A stretch of 64,000 nucleotides of DNA from positions 496,001 through 560,000 of the forward strand of contig JADNRZ010000027.1 in the NCBI GenBank assembly GCA_015501605.1, in the 5' to 3' direction. The notes under the pieces are model-generated. The model did no database searches and was not told where the DNA came from. It saw only the letters and a list, made by a program, of their open reading frames with translations. This document shows, in pieces, positions 22,025-33,119 of the stretch. Source of the stretch: Panaeolus papilionaceus (Eukaryota; Basidiomycota; Agaricomycetes; Agaricales). Within the stretch, counting starts at the first letter, position 1; every line of letters begins with the position of its first letter. A program made the position numbers and the translations under genes.

Positions 22025-25000
22025 ATGAGTCTTACGATGGACCTATATCACGATATTGTCAGTATGCCTCTTCTCATCACAATTTACACCGTTCACTTAC
22101 CATTTGTTTTCTATGCCTGCATAGACTGTAACCCAACGCGCTCTCTGATCCAGCGTTAGAGGTATCCGACTCCGAGTCCGACTCTGATTCAGGCTCGGAA
22201 TCAGGAAGCGATGAGTGTGAAGAAATGTCGACCGAAGTGGAGGAGGGGAGAGGTAGAAGTGAGAGCACGTCGGGAATGAGATGGAGAGTAATTTTGAGTA
22301 CGTGTTTTGGTCTTTTCTCCTTTTTTTTCGTCTTCGTTTTCTCTCAATTTCTCTTCCATAATATGTTTTTTCCTCCCCTTACCTTTGAATTTAACTCATT
22401 CCTCACATGAAATAAAATCAACTCACTAATCCCCCCAGCCCACAGTCACCTAGTCAAAACCATCCGCCAACGTGATACATTCACCCTCCCTCTCCCCGGG
22501 TATTTACGCAAAGAGGTATCCTGGGGGGCGGTCTTCCACCATCTCTGGTCCTTGCACCGCTTCTACCTCCACCTCTGCCCCTCCTGACTCTGGCCCTGGT
22601 CCTGTCCTGCTGCTGAACAACCCGGACATCAACTCCGCCTCCGCCTCCTCCTCGCAGATCTATACAACGCCCTCGGCCAACGCCAGCAAGCATTTGAAAC
22701 TATTAAAAGGGGGACACGGTTGGCGCAGGGCAGAAGTGGGGAGGATGATCCGGGAGTATCATGTGATGGATGTTGGGAGGGGTAATTTTGGTGGTAGTCG
22801 GTTAAATATTGGGAGGGATGGGACAAGAGAGGGTGGGGAAGCAGGGAAAAACGGAGAAGTGAAGTCGGGCTAACGCTCCCTTGATTGGACTGCGTGGCAT
22901 CGCTTGGCTGTTGCGAGGATTAAGATGGGAGATGAGGAAGAGGGAAAGGTCGGTATCTATGTCCATGTGTTGCCTTTTTATTTTTACTCAAATATTGAGC
23001 AGTATCACGCCTCTATCATTGTCTCGTCCGACTTGGTGCTGTTCCGCGAGATTGTGGATGCGTATTTCGACAGGAAGATGTATGAGGATATGAAGGTGAT
23101 ATATGAGCTTTTGGGGGTAGGTTTGGCGGTGAGTATGGGATTTCTGGTTTCTTGTTCAACTCTCTCTTCCCTCTATCTGGTTTTCTTCTATCGTTACTTT
23201 TCCCTACGCAGTTTTTTCTTCTATCGCTATGTCGCCCATTCTTTGTGGACACTTTCCTTTTCCCTCCTCTCTCCTCACTTCATTTCCTCATTTATTGAAG
23301 GAAGCCGAAACTGACACCCTCCCGTCTATCTAGACAAGCAGCGTATATGTCCTCCTCCAAACGGCTCTGTGTATGAAGAATATATACCCGTTGAGGGATG
23401 CAGCAGATGTAATGAGCGTGGTGAGTTTTTCGGCGTTGACTCTTGTCCGAAGTTTTTGTACGGTTTTGGTTTTCGTTGTAGTTTCCAACGCGGTGTTTAG
23501 ACCTTGGAGCACTGTTGATTTCGTCGTTTTAGGGGCGCTACTTCTGTTGCGTCTGGCTTTGAACGACCTAGCTCTCTGTCTCTCTTTTTTTCCTCTCTTT
23601 TTTCTCGAGTTGTATTTCGCGACGCATAGATGGACGGTTTTTGGCACAATTTTAAGCCCCGTTGTATTTTCTTTGCAAAAACACTGATGTGTCGGTGCAA
23701 TCTTGTGCTTAGCGAGTTTCAGCCTTGTGAGCTCCTTGTCTACTTCACGCATATCGTACTCTGCTGGCATCTTTTGTGGATGACAGCTTTGCGGGGCTTT
23801 TGTCTTCTTGGTTTTGATTTGGGTCGATGTCGGGTGCTTATTACTATTTTTATTGGTGTGCCCTCATACTTCTGGTTTACTTGTTTTCTCTCCTATCTTT
23901 TTTTGCTTCTGTGCATGACTACATTATCTACTCGAGATTTTCGCATTTCCTGAGTTTGGCTCGCTTCTTTTTTGTATATCTGAATTTTTCGCGGTTTTCG
24001 TGGTTTACTTTACGCGTTGGATTCGCTGGGCTTAGATTGTCGCCTTCGTTTAGTGATTTTAGTTCTCGGATTTGTGTTCTTGTGTTCTATTTCGCTCTCC
24101 TTCCTTCCTCAATTCACCCTGCTAACTACACCCATTACACAGTATGCCTCGCAGACCCGACCGACAACCACGTCAAAATGAAGCTGGCGGAGAGACGAGG
24201 ATGGCATTGGGGTTGGTGTATCAAGGTATGTTGTCCTCCTCGTTCTTTCTCTCTTTCCTTGCTTATCTTACTCATGCCCTTCACAGTCGTCGATTCTCGC
24301 AAAAAGCGCAAAATCAGCCCCACCGATCCCTCTGGTGCCCCCGCCCCCTGAATCACCGAAAACCCAACCACCACTTCCCTCCTGGCCGAAGACAAGTCCC
24401 TGAACGCCTCCAAAGCAAAGTGGGGAGAGGCAGGTGCGAAGCCGAGGTTGACGCTGGTGCAGTTGAGGGCGTTGGAGGCGGAGTAGGAGCAGGAGGTAGT
24501 CAGGCATTGGAGCAGGTATCGTGAGGTTTGGGAGGGGATGTTGGGAGACGTGGATGGGGTTGGGGACGTAGGTGATGAAGGCGGAGGGGGAGGGGCCACA
24601 GAAAAGAGCAACGAGAGAGTGTGTGGAAGATGGAAGCTAATATGTTTAGAGAGTTGCAGAATCTGCTTTTGATGCGTTGGGTGAATTGCCTTTTCAGATC
24701 TTTCCCTTTCAAAATAACGTCGCTCATAACTAGCTGACAGATACGAATAGCAGCATACTCCACCGAGACGGAGCCTGACAGGAATCGGATGGCACATCGG
24801 TTAGAATTTGATGTTGGTATTTTTCTTTTTCTTTTTTGCCTCCTTTGCATCATCTACCCCCTCTTCGTGCCTCTCCAACCTCGTTGCTCCTCTCCCCTTG
24901 CCCCTACTTTACACAAAAAATATATGCTAACCAAAATACGCATCTATGCAGAAGAAGACACCCTCACCCAACGAAATATCAAGTCGGCGGGGATTGAGGC

Positions 25001-25945
25001 TGTTTATGCAGGTACCTTGATGGATTTTTATTTTATTTTTCGGTTTATCTTCCAGTCTCATACTCATACTAACACACCGTTTCATAGTATTGCTTCATCC
25101 CGATGAAGCGAGGCCAATACAATGTCGCCGAAGAAATTCTGCGGTACATCATTGTATCAAACGCATACCAACCACAAGACTGGCGAAGTGCAATTTGTAT
25201 TGTGTTGATCAGTACGTTTATTCCCTCCTTTATCTTCTTCCCTCTCGCTCATGCAACCCACAGCATGCAGCATCCTCGCCGAGCGACCTGACGTCGTCGT
25301 GGAACAAGCCCGCAAACTCATCGCGCAACAACGAGATTCTCAGGATTTTTCTCGCATCCCTCGCGAGCGGGCTCAAGCTCACAGACAGCTTTATCACGTT
25401 GACATGGCAGAAGTATTTGTTTAGCAAGATGAAGCTCTCAGATCCAGTTGTGAAGAATCCGGGGATTTTGAGGTGGACTGGGCTGAATAGGCGATATGCG
25501 GCAACTGCGACTACGTATGGTGTGGCAGGGAAGAAGAAGACTGAGGAAGGGGAGGGGGGAGGGGAGGAGGATGATGGGTTGCCTGCGTCAATGACGGGAG
25601 GGGGCGACGGCAGGTGTGGATGGTGGACATAGGATTCTGACGAGAGAAAATCCTATCACCGTTGCGATATATGGGCAGATATGTGTCGCTGAGAAGAGTT
25701 ATCAAAGTGCCATTTGTGAGTTTTTCTTGTGTTTAAATTCCTCGTCATCCTTCATCTCTGATGCAACCCGATTTATAATTCAGTCTACATCCTCCACGCC
25801 TACGACTACTACTCCAAATCCCATGATTTGCCTCTGTCTCGCTATTGCCTCAATAGGGCGGGCCATACAGTGCCAATCCTACAACTGGCACCACCTCGTA
25901 GTGCAGGTGATGGCATTCCTGACGAAATACCGCAAACTGTGGGGT
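22025..25945 (+). pseudogene. TFC4: C4: TFIIIC tau131-like pseudogene, type B, C-terminus lost
   Basis: Blocks: ATG exon (22025-22061); acidic exon (22124-22290) with a one-base loss after 'CNPT' that creates a stop; 'LVKTIRQRDTF' (22449-22482); TPR 'LYNALGQRQQAFETIKRGTR' (22660-22720); 'RLAVARIKMGDEEEGK' (22903-22950); 'DAYFDRKMYEDMKVIYELL' (23055-23115); 'VCLADPTDNHVKMKLAE' (24143-24193); linker (24287-24530) with a stop; 'KRGQYNVAEEILRYI' (25103-25150); 'SILAERPDVVVEQARKLI' (25270-25323) and then a frameshift; long exon (25372-25632). The last recognisable TPR ends near 25945, and the final two exons are gone. The B-specific loss of 'VTVFRGVSFDDW' is present near 24990. Identity is firm, function improbable. 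Confidence 0.88.
23440..23800. other. Conserved intronic element in C4
   Basis: This is the type B version of the element between the two TPR exons, with its core at 23640-23730. The - strand frame 23330-23770 is 146 codons. It shares the pattern 'AKHKIAPTHQ' with the 'AKRKIALTHQ' of type A copies, which is close to what the DNA identity alone would give. Confidence 0.45.
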
Positions 25946-26235
25946 TCGCCAGCCTTGGTCATTCCTGCTTGGATGTGGATACCCCCTGGCTTGCTGATGA
26001 CGAGGATTCGACTTAGGACCCTGGAATCACTCTCAGCCTTCGGGAGCGGGGACCTCGGACATGTGTCCCACACGTCTTGCATTGGCCCGGGCGTAAAGCG
26101 CCCTTCACTAGACTCAATTTACCAGGCGCCTTGGAAAGCGTCAATTCGGGGGCAGGTGATAGTTTTGTGGTTGAAGGAATGGATTCATAATTTTGCATAT
26201 GATCTTTTTCACAAACCCAGTGTTCGGCAATAATA
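25946..26235 (+). other. 3' spacer segment of unknown origin (copy 2)
   Basis: This is joined directly to the truncated TPR of C4. It is open in one + frame to 26233, with the peptide 'SGDLGHVSHTSC' that recalls part of a CCHC knuckle lacking its first cysteines. Copies lie at 5060-5350, 39078-39367 and 52800-52985. It is not enough to name a gene. Confidence 0.4.
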
Positions 26236-26428
26236 AAATTGCAAATGGCTCCCATAATACATTGGCCTCCAACATGTACTCAAAACCGACAATGTCATGA
26301 ATATGTTATCTTTGTAATGAATAGATACAAGTGTATTACATGATTAATCTGTTAATCTTGAACTTCAAACTTAAATCAATGACATTGCTGAAGTGCCTGA
26401 TAAAGAGAGGCTTACTGGCAATGGTGAC

Positions 26429-27850
26429 TCAGTCGGAAGCTCTGTGCTTCGAGAGCTTGTTTCCCCACCCTTTCACTCTGTTGGTCGCCCTCGTAAATAT
26501 TCCACCCTTTGGTGATTTGGAATCTGGTGTCAAGGTGACCAGTTCTGACCCAGCTGGGGTGACCACCCCAGGTGCCAATGCAAGTGGTCCTTGGGTTGAT
26601 GTGGTAGATCCTGGGGTCAGAAGAGGGCCAGGTGTTGGGGAAGCGGAATTTTCGGTTGATGGTACAGGTTCCAGGGTGACAAGGCAATCAGGTGGTAGTC
26701 CAAGCTCACGCAACTCCTCCTCAAACTTGGTGAATAGTATCTGCACCTCTGCAAGTTGTGCAATCAAAATAGCCCTGAGTCGTTCATCTGATCGCTCTGT
26801 TGCCATCTGGAGCTCTGACTGAATGCTGGCTTGCTGCATTTGAAGGTCATGGATCTGTGTATGGAGGTCATTGTAGATGTGTGATCCGAATGATGTTTCT
26901 CGAAGGGGAAGACGAATTGATGTCTGGATGCTAAATTGATCAGGCCAGTCATTAATATGAAGTTGGTCATAGGCATCATCTAAAATAGTGATAGCTGACT
27001 CCTGAGTGTTGTGAAACTTGACAATCTTGGCTCCTTTAGCAATGTAATCCTAATGGGTATAATGGGCATATAGCAAGGTTAATATTCTGAGAATGTCCTG
27101 AGAGCAACATACCTTCCAAATCTCCTTACAAAGCTGGCTGAAGTTCCCTTCTGCACGTCTCCTTGTGTTTTCATTCCAAATGGAGTCCCACATCGTGGAA
27201 ACAACAGTGACACTCCTTGCAGACTGCAGCCCTGTCAATGCCTCAAAAGTCTGCAGAACCTGTCTTTGGCTTCTAGGCAAACGAGGGTTATTGATAGGAG
27301 TGTGATACAGAATGTTGAACGAATATAAATTTCTAGTATTGAAGTCAGCAAGTGCCTCTGAAATGAGAGACAAATGGAAATTACGGATTTGTTTGAAGCA
27401 TATCTTTTAACATGGAAACTATGCTCATCACTGATATCTTGCTATCAGCAAAGCCGGGCACATCCACTAAGTAAATGGGATACCCCGATAGCATGACTGC
27501 ATTTATAATTCGATATATTGATACAGATTGCGTGAACCCCTCCAGCTTATCACTGGAGAGACCGAGTGAGGGTCCGATGCGACTGCTTCTATGAACTACC
27601 CAGAAGATATTGAAGTTGACCGAAAATAGTGATTGTAATACAACTCACACTACTCTTCCCTGACCCAGTCGGACCAAGTAGTCTATGTGTACAGGTATGA
27701 GTTGCAATCTCGGCATAGTATTATTGTGCATTTACACAAATACAATAAACCATAAATCCGCAATCCCGAATTTTGAGACCCTTTCTACTGATACTGCTCC
27801 ACGAACTTGATGTTCTTGAGCTTGGTTGCAAAATCCAGGATCGTAGACAT
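26429..27850 (-). pseudogene. G2: P-loop GTPase gene with a 1-bp frameshift
   Basis: This has the same architecture as G1: tentative first exon 'MSTILDFATKLKN' (to 27850), Walker A 'GPTGSGKSS' near 27650-27690, 'DVPGFADS' exon (about 27390-27600), 'VTVVSTMWDSIWNENT' exon (27108-27373), short intron, then 'AKGAKIVKFHNTQES' and a Pro/Thr-rich linker ending 'KLSKHRASD' (26432). Near 27572 the run of G on + has three bases where G3 has four. This shifts the frame just after 'FIEAVASD'. It is the only difference I see between G2 and G3, so it may be a true mutation or a sequencing error. Without it the gene would look as complete as G3. Confidence 0.75.
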
Positions 27851-28079
27851 CAGAATGAAGCAGTAGGTGGTAAGTGCGAAGGGGAGTGTTGGTAAGTTGA
27901 AGTCAAGATGGATGGATGAGCGAGAAAAGCACAGCACACCGGATAAGGGTGCTTTTGTCTGACGTGCATGAGTCGGCCTCGTGGGGTTCTCGTGATTGGC
28001 CTTCATGCTGATTGGGCGATGATATAAATAATCCTTAATTGAAAACCCATTAGTTACGCCCAGATACCCCATCACGAAA

Positions 28080-29270
28080 TATTAAAACCCAAAATCGACG
28101 CCGAGGTCTCCGTTCAAGTTCAAGTAGCCCTCAATATAACCATCTCAGCACTAGGTCTCCTAGCGTCTCCCCCTCCTACTCGCCTTGCCCCTCAACCCCA
28201 ACCTTCTTACCCAACACAGGGGAAGACACTCGGCCCGAACAGGAAAAAGACGGAGAGGGAGAGGGAAAAGACAAAGACCTCTCAACAACCTCAAAAGCAC
28301 CCCTCACAACATCCACCCATTTCTCCCAGTTCTCAACCGACCGATTGCGCAGGACTGTTCGTTGTGGATGACATCGCCTCTTGCTTCCTACTCTCTTCAA
28401 TTTCGGTGCTGCTTGTCGTGTCGAGGATTCGGGGATTGGTGTTGTCGTAAATGTCAGTATTCATCTCGTCAGATCCTCGGAGGTACGATGATTCGAATCG
28501 AAGCTCATCCCGTCCCGCCCTCGCCTCCGTCCAACATACCTCCACCCTCTCGACTCCATTTATATAGCGCCCGACTATGTTCTTCGTAGCGCGAGAATGC
28601 AGGGAGATGTGCCGGAGTTGAGATTGTATATTGTCCCTCCTCGTCCCTTTTCTGTTTGCCTTGCTTTCGCTGCCTATTCCCTTGTCTCTAACATCGACTT
28701 CTTCTCGTCGGCTTGCGGTAGGGTGAGGAGAAAAGGATAATGAGATATGGGGGAAGAGGAGAAGAAAGGTGATGAAGAGGGATGAGTACAGGCGCTTGAT
28801 AGATTGTGGACGTGGAGAGGTGTAAAATGCGATTGAATGAGGTGATGAACTTGTTCATCATCATCGTGGAATATTAACCATGTATTCATTGATTGATTCG
28901 CGCCAACATCACAATATACGACCAGTATAAAACGACGCACCTATTCCCGTTGAAATAAATACATCATCCCCAACACACGTCCTCTCTCTTTTCCCGTAGA
29001 ACTGTTTCAAGGCACACTTTGAAGGCGGACAACCGCGCGGCTAGGTGTATTGCCAGGCGTGGATTTGGAGAAAGGTGGTGAAGAAGGGCTCTTTTGTTTC
29101 ACAGGGGGGTTAGATACTTAGATTAGTTAAGATCTTGGTTCTGTTTGAATCGAGATAGAGAGGGGGGAAGGGAGAGAAAGAGAGAACGAGAAAATAGGGG
29201 AGGTGAGGAAGAGGAAGGAAACCTAAAAATAGCTACATACGTCATTATGCGCCGGATCCGTCATCCAATA
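28080..29270 (-). pseudogene. D5: 3' part of the divergent gene relic upstream of C5
   Basis: This is a type A relic with an open 74-codon - strand frame (28176-28400) containing 'SVENWEKWVDVVRGAFEVV', the clearest version in the window. The Ser/Glu-rich stretch is at 28333-28545. The 5' block of type B is missing. It is nearly identical to D9. The product is unknown. Bases 29270-29560 show only the TFIIIC leader region. Confidence 0.4.
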
Positions 29271-29560
29271 ATTCCCCCCAACCCTCTATGCTTCACATAG
29301 ATATAGAAAGTAATCAACCGTCTACAAAGTTCAACTACAGAAATATATCATGATCATGGAGGGAGCATAGACATGACTGAGGCTTGCGATGAATGAGTGA
29401 CTGTCGGTGATAGTGATGGGTGATGGCATCAGTGGACTGTCTACTCCAGTTGGAATTGATCTCTTCTTCTTCCTTGACGTCCACCACCACCACACAACAA
29501 GATGACTAATTTTATTTATTTCATGCTCTGGGCTTTTACTTGACCTGAAAAAGGGGTATT

Positions 29561-32500
29561 ATGATGGACGGACATAGATATCGTCAGTACGCCTCTTCTC
29601 ATCACGATTCTCAATGCTCACTCGTCGTTGTTTTTCTCCTGCATAGATTGGAACCCCAACGCTCTCTCCGATCCTGCGTCAGAGGAATCCGACTCTGACT
29701 TTTACTCAGGTTCAGGCTCGGAATCAGGAGTGACGAGTCTAAAGAATCCACGAGCAAAGGAGAGGTAGAAGTGAGAGCGCGGGGTGAGATTCAATTATTC
29801 AGGGTGGTTTTGAGTATGCATTCTGGTCTTTGCTCCTGCTTTTTTCTGTTCGTTTTCTGCTCTTTCTACTCAACCTCTCTTCCACATGCCTCCTTTTTCT
29901 CCCATTACCTTTAATTTACCATATCCATACATCAAATAAAATAAAACAACCCCCACTAACCTTGTCTCTCCTCTCCCTAGTCCTTGTCATTTCATCGCCT
30001 GTTCTCGCCCATTGCTCCTTGGCCCTTCGCTTTCGTTTCTCTCATCTCTTTTCTTTCATTCTCCTATATTTCCTCTCTCGTCCTCCCTTTGCTCTCCTTG
30101 CCCTTTTCTGTATCTTGTCCCCACTTTTGTCGTTTGTCCTTCTTAAAGAAGCCTAAACTGATGAAACTATCAGGCCAGTCGTTGTATGTGCTGCTGCAAA
30201 CAGCAGCGAATATGAAGAATATCAACGAATTGAGGGATGCGGCGGATATTTATGAGCATGGTGAGTGTTTTGTTGTGATCATTAATATTATCGTTGGAAT
30301 TGGAAGCTTGGGCTTTTGTGGTATCCTCTGTTGCTGCGTTTTGTTCGCCCTTGAGCGGGGTTGATATCTGGTGTTTGAATGACGATATTTTCGCGTCTTG
30401 CTTTGGACAGCGTTCTTTGTCTCCCGTTTTTCGTCTTTTTTTTTCTGGGTTTGTATTTTGTGATGCATGGATGGAGGGTAACAAGGTTTTAAATCCTGTT
30501 GTATTTTCTTCGCGAAAACACTGGTGTGTCAACGCGATCTTGCGTTTAGCAAATTTCCGGCTGCTGGGCCCTTCGTTTGCTTTACGCACAACGTGCTCTC
30601 CTAGCATCGTTGCAGATGACAGCTTTACACGACATACATCTTACATTCTCTCGAATTTGATTTGGTTTAGTTTGATGCAGGGCACTTTATGTTGTCTCGT
30701 GCACTTTCTCCCTTTCTCCCTCAATTCACACCGCCTACCATACCCAATTTACAGTATGTCTGGCGAACCCGATGAATAACAACACTAAAATAGAATTAGC
30801 GGCAATATACGAGATATCGGGAGAGACGAGGAGGGCTTTGAAGTTGGTATATGAAGGCGCATTCGCCTTTTTCTCTCGCCTCCCCCTTCCTCCTGTATTT
30901 AACCCTTCTTCCATCCACTAGTCATAGGTTCTGGAAAGAAGTGCCAAACCGACCCCACCATCCCATCCTCAGGTACCCCCGCCCCCTCAACCACCGAAGA
31001 CCCAACCACTACTTCCCTCGTCGCCGAAGACAAATCCCTGAACATGTCCGAAGTCAAACCAAGTGCAGGTGTGAAACCGAGGTTGACGCCGGCACAGTGG
31101 AGGGCGTTGGGGGTGGAGAAGGAGAAGGAGGTTGCGAGGGGTGGAGGCGGCACTATGAGGTTGGGAAGCAATGTTGAAGAAGGTAGATTATGATTAGAGA
31201 GACGAGGAAACTCTTTTTGACGAGTCAGGTGAGTGACCTTTTCAGCTCCTTCCTTTTCAAAAAGCATCGCTGACGAACTTGTGATGTATATGATTAGTCT
31301 AACCCATGCGCTGGCATGTTCCCCCATAGTAGGATGACACATGGAGACGGAAGCTGACGAGGATAGGATGGCGGATCGGTTGCAGCGTGATATTGGTGGG
31401 TGGCGTTCTTTTTTCTTTTTTGCCTCCTTTGCTTCCTCTTCTTCCTCTTCGTGCCCCTCGCAACGTCGTCGTTCCTCTCCCTTTGCCCCTACTTTTACAC
31501 GAAAATTACACTAGAAATTTAAATCACGTACTAACCAAAATACCCACCATTACAGAACAAGACTCGTCCGCCTCATGAAATACCAAGTCGGCAGGTGTTA
31601 CTGTGTTCAGAGGTGTTCCGTTTGATGATTGGCTGGGTTTATGCAGGTACGTTGGCGGATGTTTTATTTCTCTTTCGCATTCTCTTCACGTCTCATACCT
31701 ATTCTAACACATCCTTTCACAGTACTGCTTCATCCTGACGAACGAGGTCAATACGATGTCGCCGAGGAAATTCTGCGGCATCTCATGGTATCAAATGCAT
31801 ACCAACCACAAAATCTGCAAAACTCAATTCGGATCGCATTGATCAGTATGTCTCCTCACTTTTTTCCCTCCTTTTTCTCCTCCCGCTCACGCAACCCACA
31901 GCATGCAACATCCTTGCCGAGCGTCCAGAAGTCGTCGTCCAACCATCCCGTACACTCCCCACGACGCAACAATTCAACAACAAGCCTATCAGGATTCTTC
32001 GCGCCTCCCTCGTGAGCAGCCTGAGACTCACAGATAGTTTTATCACGTCGACGCTGCAGAAGCATTTGCTCAGGGGGATGAAGCGTTCGGATACGGCTGT
32101 GAAGAGCCCCCGGGATTTTGAGTCGGAATAGGTTGAATACACGGTATGCGGCTACTGCGACTACGCTGGGTACGGCGGAGAAGTAGACTGAGGATGGGGA
32201 TGATTTGGAAGAGGATGATGAGGCGCTTGCGCCACCAAGGCAGGGGGTGGTGGATCGTGCACCTCAGATTCCGACCAAAGATAATCCTATTATTGTATTT
32301 GTGTCGCTGCGAAGAGGTGCCAAAGTGCCATTTGTGAGTTTCCTCTGCTGTCTAAATTATTCATTATCATTCATCCCTAATCCAACATAATTTATAATCC
32401 AGTCTATCTCTATGCCTACGACTACTACCCAAACAACCCGATGATCCGCCTCTGTCTTGCAATCACCTCAATAGGGCGGGCTATACCACGCCAATCCAAC

Positions 32501-32852
32501 AAGAGGGACCACCTCATTGTGCAAGCGATCCTAACAAAGTACCACAAGCTGTGGGGAGCGACGGCGGTGGGGGTATGGGAGGTGGGGTGTAATTTTGGCA
32601 GAACGTTTCATCAGTTTGGTTGCATTGGCGTGGGGTGAAGTATTATGAGAAGGTGTTGGAGTTGGACGAACAGGCGGGGGTGCGTGCCTTCATTTATTCA
32701 TTTTCCTCTTGGCATTTTATTCGTTAACTGATGACAACATTCTTAGGACGACCTTGTGGCAAGAAAAGCGGCTTTAATTTTCCTGTATTTTCGTATTCAC
32801 TGGTGCTGTACCGCTGGCCGATGCCTCGTATCGGAAGTGGTTATATTTGTTA
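29561..32852 (+). pseudogene. TFC4: C5: TFIIIC tau131-like pseudogene, type A
   Basis: Blocks: ATG exon (29561-29586) with a base loss inside; acidic exon (29647-29760); deletion joint near 29960-29985; 'LLQTAANMKNINELRDAADI' (30190-30250); 'ELAAIYEISGETRRALKL' (30798-30850); linker (30973-31190) with a frameshift; 'EADEDRMADRLQ' (31349-31384); 'GVTVFRGVPFDDWLGL' (31592-31640); 'RGQYDVAEEILRHLMVSNAY' (31743-31802); long exon 'ILAERPEVV' to 'LRGMKRSDTAVKSP' (31910-32110, open) and then a stop; 'AYDYYPNNPMIRLCLAITSI' (32411-32470) running open to 'FGRTFHQFG' (32624); C-terminus (32750-32852). The early TPR exons are absent. C9 is its close sister. Confidence 0.87.
30300..30680. other. Conserved intronic element in C5
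   Basis: This is the type A version. The - strand is open for 145 codons (30170-30607) and the + strand for 161 codons (30294-30779). The + frame runs through the presumed acceptor and on into the next exon in a frame other than the TPR frame. Confidence 0.45.
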
Positions 32853-33119
32853 TTATCACTGTCGCTCTTTTGGGTCCGCATATTGTTATTGCCTTTCATT
32901 TCACCGCCCCTTTCCCGTACACCTTCATTATCACCAGCCTCCGGTAATAAATTGAACTCTTGACATGTGCTCGAAATCAACGATGTCATAATTCTGTTAT
33001 CTTCAAAATCACGGTTTACATATATATCTAAGCAAGTGACAAGTGCAGGAGTACATGGTTAAACCGAAAGCTTGAAGTTCAGACTTGGATCAGCAACATT
33101 GTGTCGTACGACCTCATCA

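Larger units (their letters stand above)
14757..27850. repeat. Higher-order repeat unit 2 (A-B-G): C3, C4, G2
   Basis: This is a regular unit of about 13.1 kb in the order type A monomer (C3), type B monomer (C4), convergent GTPase (G2). Boundaries are set at the presumed ATG of the GTPase first exon. The same landmarks recur in units 3 and 4: the start-of-A segment near 14801, the A/B join near 19850-19980, and the GTPase P-loop near 27680. Its right half (24.2-27.7 kb) is almost identical to the matching part of unit 3. Confidence 0.9.
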
